NCBI GenBank assembly: GCA_022781395.1
Contig: JALETS010000174.1
Coordinates: 1-53,616 of the forward strand
From: Lachnospiraceae bacterium
GTDB lineage: Bacteria > Bacillota > Clostridia > Lachnospirales > Lachnospiraceae
DNA length: 53,616 nucleotides
Direction: 5' to 3'
Positions 47,048 to 53,616 of this stretch are shown here, piece by piece (the stretch's first letter is position 1; each line of letters begins with the position of its first letter). Position numbers and translations under genes: made by a program. The notes below the pieces were generated by a model. That model saw only the letters and a program-made list of their open reading frames with translations, was not told the origin of the DNA and did not search any database.

Positions 47048-50000
47048 TAATCATCCAATTCCTTATCAATCAAATTAACACTGACTAACGTCGACACGCC
47101 CTTCTCCTGCATCGTAATACCATACAGGCGGTCTGCTTTCTCCATCGTACCGCGCCTATGAGTAATAACAATAAACTGGGTGTTCTTCGTCAGCTTATGT
47201 AAATATCTGGCAAAACGTGTTACATTGTTCTCGTCAAGTGCCGCCTCAATCTCATCGAGAAGACAGAATGGCGAAGGCTTCAGATTCTGAATTGCAAACA
47301 ACAGACAGATAGCGGTCAGGGATTTCTCTCCACCGGACATCTGCATCATATTGACAAGCTTCTTTCCCGGCGGCTGTGCTATGATACGAATACCTGCCTC
47401 CAGTATATCTTCATCTTCAATCAGTTCCAGACTTCCTTTACCGCCACCAAATAACTCTTTAAATACTTTGTCAAATTCTCTGTTGATTTCCGCAAACTTC
47501 TCATTAAACTGTTTACGCATAGAAGTATCCAGTTCTTCAATAATGCCTTCCAGCGTTTTCTCAGCTTCTACCAGATCGTCATGCTGGGTTTTTAAGAAGG
47601 TATATCGCTCCATCAGATTCTTATAATCCTCAATAGCATTTACATTGACATCTCCCAGTTTCTTAATCTCATCCTTTAAAACGCTGATATCCTTTTTCAA
47701 GGAAGGCAGATCCGTCATCTCCTCATTCTTAAGAGACTCCGCATCGGAAAGGGTAATCTCATATTCATCCCACATATAGTTGATCTGAGATTCTATGGAC
47801 TCTTCCATACGCTCTTTCTGACTGTTCAGACGATACACTTCCTTATCCAGCGCTGCCATACGCTCGGACAATTCCTCTCTGGTAGCAAAGAAATTCTTCT
47901 GCTTTGTCGACAGCTGCTCTTTATTCTCAATATCTTCCTTTAACTTCTTCTCAGCATCGGTCTGTGTAGTATGTGAAGCCGCAATTGTCTTCTCAATTTC
48001 CAGGATACTGGCTTTCTTGCGTTCAACCTCTTCTTTGCCCAGATGCAGTCCCTGCTGTACTTCCTCCAGTTCGGCACTGTGTCTGGCAATCTCAGCGTCC
48101 ACACGTTCCAGATTCTGTCTTTGGAAATCTGCGCTCTGGCGCATTTTCTCTACTTCAACATCCCATTCAGATACTTTGGAAGACTGTGCAGACTCCTCAG
48201 TCCGTTTAGCTTCCAACTCTTTCTGGAATTCTGCTATCTGAACCTCAACTGTTTTCTCCAGTTTTTCGGAATCCTCCAGTTCTCTGACAATTTCATCTTT
48301 GCCAACCTGGATCTCCTTGATCTGCAGTTCAATATCCTGCTCCTCTGACTTTAATTCTCCAAAACCTTCTTCAGTCTCGCTCTTCTTATCCTGAGCCTGA
48401 AGGACATTCATTCTGGCCGTATTCTGCTCGATAAACTTACGCTGCAATTGTCCCTTGACATCCTCTAACTCCATTCGCAACTTATTGCGGTTCTTCTTAG
48501 TCTCTTCTATATCATTCAGAATCTGATCAATATCAATGACGTACTGTTTTACTTTTTTCTCCAGTTCCTCCATCTCACGACGGCGGCCTAAAAGATTGGA
48601 ATTATTCTTAAATGCACCGCCACTGATGGCACCGCCCGGAACAAGAAGTTCTCCCTCAAGCGTTACCATACGGATGCCATAATCGAATTTCCGGGCAATC
48701 TTCACGGCATTATCCACGTTATCCACAACCATGATACGCCCCAGCATCGCCTTAGCCACATTCTTATATTTCTTCTCAATCTTAACCAGTTCATCCGCCA
48801 TTCCTATGACACCTTTTTCCTTGAGTGCCTCCGGATTCTTGAATTCCTGGGGATGGGTAATACTTGTAAGCGGCAGGAATGTCGCACGACCTGCTCTTGC
48901 TTTCTTAAGGAAGCTGATCATTCGCTTGGCAGTCTCTTCATCCTCTGTGACAATATTCTGGATATTGCCGCCTAATGCTGTTTCGATGGCTGTCTCATAC
49001 TTCTCCTCTGCCTGAATGATATCCGCCACAACACCAATGATTCCCTTCTCGCTGTCCTTCTGTTCCATAACAGCCTTGACACTGCCGCCGTAGCCCTCAT
49101 AACGCTCAGTCAGATTAGAGAGGGCTTCCAGTTTGGACTTCTCCTGATGATACAGGACCTGGGTATCCCGAAGTTTCTGATCCTTTCCCGAAAGTTCTTC
49201 ACGGATACCGGAAAGCTGTTCCTCCATGCTCTCCTGTTTTTCATTCAATTCACGAATTACCACATTGACAGCTTCAAACTCTTCTTCCAGTTTCTTGATT
49301 GTCTCCGTCTGCTCTGCCTCATCCGACTTTGCACGAAGCAATCTGGAATTTAATTCTGCCTTACGAATATTGATCTGCTCCAGCATGGTATCAAAACGTC
49401 CCATTTTGGATTTAATGGTGGCACGGTTATTCAGAGCATCAATAATGGTATTCTTACCACTTTCTATATTATTATTTAACTCCTCTATCTTACCCTGGGT
49501 TTCCTCCAGCAGTTGTCTGGCCTCTGTCCTCGCCTGCTCCAACTGCTCCAGTTTATCATCAATATCCTTCTTTTCAGTCAGGATACCGTCCTTTTCATGA
49601 TTTCTCTCATCTATCTGTTCCTGTATGCTGTGGATTCTGTTCTGCAAGTGTTCCTCATTGCCTTCTGCGGAATGAATCTGTTCCTTTAAGACATTGATCT
49701 CACCCTCCAGTTTGGAACGCATCACGCCTGTATCCGTCAGTGTAGCTCTGGCGGTCTCGATCGCCTGGTCGAGCAGTTCAATCTGACTCTCGATCTGCTC
49801 ATACTCAGACTTAATATTTTCATACTTTGTTGTAGTATCTTCCAAATCCCCGGTTGCAATTTGAAGCTTACCGCCCACCTCTGTCAGTTGTTCCCTGATG
49901 CGTACATTTTCCAGCAGAAATACATTCACATCCAGTGTTTTTAATTCTTCTTTTTTCTTCAGATAAATCTTAGCCTTCTCGGATTGTCTTTCCAAAGGCC

Positions 50001-50607
50001 CTGTCTGTTTCTCAAGCTCTGCCAGAATGTCATTGACACGCAACAGGTTCTGTTTTTCATTCTCTAACTTTTTCTGGGCAGCATACTTTCTACGCTTAAA
50101 CTTCACAATACCGGCCGCTTCATCAAAAAGTTCTCTTCTTTCCTCCGGCTTACCGCTTAAGATCTTATCGATCTGTCCCTGTCCGATAATGGAATACCCT
50201 TCCTTACCGATACCGGTATCATAAAATAACTCATTCACATCTTTCAAACGGCAGGGAGTACCATTAATCATATACTCACTTTCACCGGAACGGTACAACC
50301 TTCTGGAAACTGTCACTTCATCATAGTCTATGGCAAGCTGATGATCGGCATTATCCAACGTGATAGCTACATAAGCATAGCCCAATGGTTTACGCATCTC
50401 CGTTCCCGAGAAAATGACATCCTGCATGGAAGCACCACGAAGCTGTTTGATACGCTGTTCCCCCAGCACCCATCTGACCGCATCTGCGACATTACTTTTA
50501 CCGGAACCATTCGGTCCAACGATACCCGTAATGCCGTTATGGAACTTAAAATTAATCTTATTGGCAAAGGATTTGAATCCATGCACCTCAATACTTTTTA
50601 AATACAT
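47047..50607 (-). CDS. smc: Chromosome segregation protein SMC
   Basis: MYLKSIEVHGFKSFANKINFKFHNGITGIVGPNGSGKSNVADAVRWVLGEQ; hinge; LSGGEKSLTAICLLFAIQNLKPSPFCLLDEIEAALDENN. Confidence 0.98.
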   Translation of the reverse strand: MYLKSIEVHGFKSFANKINFKFHNGITGIVGPNGSGKSNVADAVRWVLGEQRIKQLRGASMQDVIFSGTEMRKPLGYAYVAITLDNADHQLAIDYDEVTVSRRLYRSGESEYMINGTPCRLKDVNELFYDTGIGKEGYSIIGQGQIDKILSGKPEERRELFDEAAGIVKFKRRKYAAQKKLENEKQNLLRVNDILAELEKQTGPLERQSEKAKIYLKKKEELKTLDVNVFLLENVRIREQLTEVGGKLQIATGDLEDTTTKYENIKSEYEQIESQIELLDQAIETARATLTDTGVMRSKLEGEINVLKEQIHSAEGNEEHLQNRIHSIQEQIDERNHEKDGILTEKKDIDDKLEQLEQARTEARQLLEETQGKIEELNNNIESGKNTIIDALNNRATIKSKMGRFDTMLEQINIRKAELNSRLLRAKSDEAEQTETIKKLEEEFEAVNVVIRELNEKQESMEEQLSGIREELSGKDQKLRDTQVLYHQEKSKLEALSNLTERYEGYGGSVKAVMEQKDSEKGIIGVVADIIQAEEKYETAIETALGGNIQNIVTEDEETAKRMISFLKKARAGRATFLPLTSITHPQEFKNPEALKEKGVIGMADELVKIEKKYKNVAKAMLGRIMVVDNVDNAVKIARKFDYGIRMVTLEGELLVPGGAISGGAFKNNSNLLGRRREMEELEKKVKQYVIDIDQILNDIEETKKNRNKLRMELEDVKGQLQRKFIEQNTARMNVLQAQDKKSETEEGFGELKSEEQDIELQIKEIQVGKDEIVRELEDSEKLEKTVEVQIAEFQKELEAKRTEESAQSSKVSEWDVEVEKMRQSADFQRQNLERVDAEIARHSAELEEVQQGLHLGKEEVERKKASILEIEKTIAASHTTQTDAEKKLKEDIENKEQLSTKQKNFFATREELSERMAALDKEVYRLNSQKERMEESIESQINYMWDEYEITLSDAESLKNEEMTDLPSLKKDISVLKDEIKKLGDVNVNAIEDYKNLMERYTFLKTQHDDLVEAEKTLEGIIEELDTSMRKQFNEKFAEINREFDKVFKELFGGGKGSLELIEDEDILEAGIRIIAQPPGKKLVNMMQMSGGEKSLTAICLLFAIQNLKPSPFCLLDEIEAALDENNVTRFARYLHKLTKNTQFIVITHRRGTMEKADRLYGITMQEKGVSTLVSVNLIDKELDD

Positions 50608-50627
50608 ATGTACCTCTCATCTAATGC

Positions 50628-51332
50628 TTAACCGTGTATTTCGCCTGCTTCTCTTCTTTGTAGCAATGCCTCATAAGCGGCCTGCTGTTCTGCCGATTTC
50701 TTGGAATGCCCTTTTCCGCTTCCAACCTTCACATCACCTACATAGGCTTCCACTGTAAATATTTTAGCATGTTCGGGTCCTTCTTCCTTTCTTAATTCAT
50801 AGCGGAGCACACCCTTATCATCGCGTTGCACAAGCTCCTGAAGAATTGTCTTGGCATCATAGAATAAAACTTTATGTTCCAGATCCGACAGTACAAAACG
50901 ATGAATGAATTTCTTAGCTTCTTCAAGCCCACTGTCCAGATAAATAGCACCGATTGTTGCCTCCATCACATCCGAAATGATAGAATCCCTTGTTCTTCCT
51001 CCGGTTGCTTCCTCACCCTTTCCCAGAAGAATATACTTCTCTAAGGCAATTTCCCTGGCACAGAAAGCCAGTGCCGGCTCACACACCATGGAAGAACGTT
51101 TCTTTGTCAACTGGCCTTCCGGCAATTCCCGGTATTCCTTATAAAGGAAATCGCTGCTGACCAGTTCCAGAACTGCATCGCCCAGAAACTCCAATCGTTC
51201 ATAATCCCCGGTTTTATTGATTTTCTGTTCATTAGCATAGGAGCTGTGGGTAAGTGCCTGTTTCAACAGCATTTTATTCTGAAAAGTATACCCTATCTTC
51301 TGCTCCAGTTGCTCCAATCTCTCTTCCAACAT
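50628..51332 (-). CDS. rnc: Ribonuclease III
   Basis: LTHSSYANE; YERLEFLGDAVLELVSSDFLY; DVMEATIGAIYLDSGL; dsRBD VGSGKGHSKKSAEQQAAYEAL. Confidence 0.97.
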   Translation of the reverse strand: MLEERLEQLEQKIGYTFQNKMLLKQALTHSSYANEQKINKTGDYERLEFLGDAVLELVSSDFLYKEYRELPEGQLTKKRSSMVCEPALAFCAREIALEKYILLGKGEEATGGRTRDSIISDVMEATIGAIYLDSGLEEAKKFIHRFVLSDLEHKVLFYDAKTILQELVQRDDKGVLRYELRKEEGPEHAKIFTVEAYVGDVKVGSGKGHSKKSAEQQAAYEALLQRREAGEIHG

Positions 51333-51415
51333 ATAATAATTTTATCCTTCTCTCATCCTGCAGTCTTATCACATACTGTTCTTAGACTGTACAGCCTCAA
51401 CACACTAAACATGGA

Positions 51416-51442
51416 AAAGCCCCTTCATTTCAGAAAGGGCTT
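51416..51442 (-). terminator. Terminator-like hairpin downstream of acpP
   Basis: aagccccttc-attTC-gaaagggctt with T run on minus strand. Confidence 0.6.
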
Positions 51443-51450
51443 CTGCTTTG

Positions 51451-51684
51451 TTATTCCCTAGAATTTTTAATTAAGTCCACTGCTTCCCCTACGGTAACAA
51501 TATGCTCCGCCTGTTCCGGTGGTATCTCAATCTCGAATGCCTCTTCAATTTTCATGATAATCTGATATACATCCAAAGAATCTGCACCCAAATCTTCTAA
51601 AAAGGTGGTTTCCAATGTAATCTCTTTAGGATCTACATTCAGTACCCCCGCTATCACTTCTCTTAATTTCTCAAGTTCCATCAC
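51451..51684 (-). CDS. acpP: Acyl carrier protein
   Basis: TFLEDLGADSLDVYQIIMKIEEAFEIEIPPEQAEHIVTVGEAVDLI. Confidence 0.97.
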   Translation of the reverse strand: MMELEKLREVIAGVLNVDPKEITLETTFLEDLGADSLDVYQIIMKIEEAFEIEIPPEQAEHIVTVGEAVDLIKNSRE

Positions 51685-51714
51685 AACAGCCAGCCTTTCC
51701 GATTTCTCTATTGT

Positions 51715-52746
51715 TTAATTCTCCTGTTCGGATACAACCTCTTGCGTCATAATCTTCTCTTTGATCTTTTCGTTGATTCTCTGTTCCGTAAAGGTAATAC
51801 ACTGTAAAATCGAGTTTTTGATTTCATTGGCCTTAGAACTGCCATGTGTCTTGACAACCAGTCCCTTCAGTCCAAGCATGGGCGCTCCACCGTACTGCTC
51901 CAGGTCAAATTCCTTCAAGGTTGTCTTCAGCGCAGGCTTCACTAAAAGTGCACCGATTTTACTCCTAAGGGAAGTCATCATACCTTCCTTAACCTTCTTG
52001 ATCAGAGTCAGGCCGACTCCTTCATAGGTCTTCAACACCACATTACCCACAAATGCCTCACAGACTACTACATCTGCAGCACCCGCCGGGATATCTCTGG
52101 CTTCCACACTGCCAATAAAATTAATATCAGGACAGTTCTTGAGCAGAGGGAATGTCTCTTTAACCAATGCATTGCCCTTCTCCTCCTCGGCACCGATATT
52201 TACGATACCGACCTTCGGATTGGGAATTCCCATAACATTCTCCATATAGACAGAACCCATCTTGGCAAACTGTACCAGATGAGATGGTCTGGCATCTACA
52301 TTAGCACCACAGTCAATCAGCAGGGAACAGCCTGTTGCAGTCGGAATCAACGGTGCCAGCGGCGGTCTCTCAACGCCCTTGATACGCCCAACTATAACCT
52401 GTCCACCAACCAAAGTTGCACCTGTACTTCCGGCAGATACATAAGCATCACAGGTTCCGTCTTTCACAAGATTGAGTGCTTTGACCAAAGAAGAATCTTT
52501 CTTCTTACGGATGGCCATGACAGGTGGCTCTGCCGTCTCAATGATTTCAGAAGCATGTACAATTTCCATCTGCTCCTGAGGATATGTATAACCTGCCAGC
52601 TCTTTCTTCAGGACATCTTCCTGGCCTACCAAATATACCTTGACCTTGCTGCTTTCATTAATGGCTTCTACAGCACCTTTGACAATCTCTACCGGTGCAT
52701 TATCTCCACCCATTGCATCTACTGCAACTTTCACATATTCACTCAT
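51715..52746 (-). CDS. plsX: Phosphate acyltransferase PlsX
   Basis: VAVDAMGGDNAPVEIVKGAVEA; SAGSTGATLVGG; APLIPTATGCSLLIDCGANVD; GFVGNVVLKTYEG-type motif (AFVGNVVLKTYEGV). Confidence 0.97.
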   Translation of the reverse strand: MSEYVKVAVDAMGGDNAPVEIVKGAVEAINESSKVKVYLVGQEDVLKKELAGYTYPQEQMEIVHASEIIETAEPPVMAIRKKKDSSLVKALNLVKDGTCDAYVSAGSTGATLVGGQVIVGRIKGVERPPLAPLIPTATGCSLLIDCGANVDARPSHLVQFAKMGSVYMENVMGIPNPKVGIVNIGAEEEKGNALVKETFPLLKNCPDINFIGSVEARDIPAGAADVVVCEAFVGNVVLKTYEGVGLTLIKKVKEGMMTSLRSKIGALLVKPALKTTLKEFDLEQYGGAPMLGLKGLVVKTHGSSKANEIKNSILQCITFTEQRINEKIKEKIMTQEVVSEQEN

Positions 52747-52828
52747 TAGATACCTTCCGTTTCTGATGCCTGCAATCTCAATCGATAAGACACCTTATAA
52801 TAATATACTAAAAAAACACATAAAAATC

Positions 52829-52858
52829 AAGGCTTCCCGGCAAATCCGGAAAGCCTTT
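52829..52858 (-). terminator. Hairpin downstream of rpmF (possible terminator/attenuator before plsX)
   Basis: aaggcttcccgg-caaat-ccggaaagcctt. Confidence 0.6.
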
Positions 52859-52870
52859 GATGTACAGTTA

Positions 52871-53050
52871 TTAATCAACTGCGATAATTTCTTTTTTGTT
52901 GTATGTTCCACATTTCTTACATACTCTGTGAGGTACCATTAAAGCACCACATTTGCTACATTTTACTAATGTAGGAGCAGTCATCTTCCAGTTTGCTCTT
53001 CTCTTATCTCTTCTACCTTTAGAAGATTTGTTCTTAGGACAAATAGACAT
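52871..53050 (-). CDS. rpmF: 50S ribosomal protein L32 (absent from the ORF track because it is 59 aa)
   Basis: Translated by eye: MSICPKNKSSKGRRDKRRANWKMTAPTLVKCSKCGALMVPHRVCKNCGTYNKKEIIAVD; zinc CxxC...CxxC; between yceD and plsX. Confidence 0.97.
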   Translation of the reverse strand: MSICPKNKSSKGRRDKRRANWKMTAPTLVKCSKCGALMVPHRVCKKCGTYNKKEIIAVD

Positions 53051-53052
53051 CG

Positions 53053-53580
53053 TTACACCTCCTTATTTGCGTTAAAGATATCTTTTATTACTGCCATCCT
53101 TGGATCAGGAACAAAAGTATCACATTCGCATGTTCCCGTATTCAGATCCTTCCCGCACTGAAGACAAATTCCTTTGCAATCAGGCTTACAAAGAACCTTC
53201 ATAGGCCAGTTAATTACGATTTCATTTGCTAGTAAGCCTTCCACATCCAGTTCATAACCGTCCATAAATCCCTGATCATCATTTTCATCTGATGTCTCAG
53301 CAATCCTGTCCGGCGCAAACACTTCTCTGCTAAATTCAAGTTGCAGTTTCTCTTCCACAGGCTTTAAGCATCGATCGCAGCTCATGGCGAAAACCATTTC
53401 TCCGGTTCCGTCAATCCTCGCCCGTCCTTTGCCAAGATTGTTAAACGTAAACTGGATTGGCGTTTTGTGAACCACCGGAAATACTTCTCCGCCGATAGAT
53501 ATCTGCGTAAGTTCTGCCTCTATCTGCTTCGAGATCACTTTATCCTCGTTTGTTAACACATCAGTTAAGTTCACGAACAT
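53053..53580 (-). CDS. YceD family (DUF177) protein
   Basis: SCDRCLKPVEEKLQLEFSREVFAP; LANEIVINWPMKVLCKPDCKGICLQCGKDLNTGTCEC. Confidence 0.95.
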   Translation of the reverse strand: MFVNLTDVLTNEDKVISKQIEAELTQISIGGEVFPVVHKTPIQFTFNNLGKGRARIDGTGEMVFAMSCDRCLKPVEEKLQLEFSREVFAPDRIAETSDENDDQGFMDGYELDVEGLLANEIVINWPMKVLCKPDCKGICLQCGKDLNTGTCECDTFVPDPRMAVIKDIFNANKEV

Positions 53581-53616
53581 AGTTGACTCCTATCCACACT
53601 CAAACAATTATACATA

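Overview
This is a 53.6 kb window of low-to-moderate GC DNA that looks like a Clostridia/Lachnospiraceae-type Firmicute chromosome (inferred from gene content and order). Nearly all genes are on the minus strand. Most of it is a housekeeping backbone in recognisable order: yceD-rpmF-plsX-acpP-rnc-smc-ftsY; ylxM-ffh-rpsP-khpA-rimM-trmD-rplS; lepB-rbgA-lepB-rnhB-ylqG-like-ylqH(FlhB-like)-yraN; der-plsY-gpsA; tgt-yajC. Also present are leuB, aroC, metF, tyrS with a T-box, a divergent PRPP synthetase and ilvA. The most unusual region is a tightly packed five-gene minus-strand operon at 12171-20197: MoxR ATPase, CoxE-like VWA protein, REC-HD-GYP regulator, and two membrane hybrid histidine kinases. 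Both kinases look degenerate. One has Tyr in place of the phospho-accepting His, and both lack the N-box Asn residues, while both keep intact receiver domains. Other accessory features are an aldolase/PnrA-like lipoprotein/DUF5722-like lipoprotein operon, a soluble PocR sensor fused to a minimal chemoreceptor-tip-like segment, a DUF1905-like/C39-like cysteine peptidase fusion, and an AraC regulator overlapping a membrane GH25 lysozyme. Two real coding regions are missing from the ORF track: rpmF and a truncated GT39-like gene at the left edge. No tRNA, rRNA, CRISPR array, transposase or prophage was seen. All family assignments come from motif recognition by eye; no searches were run.
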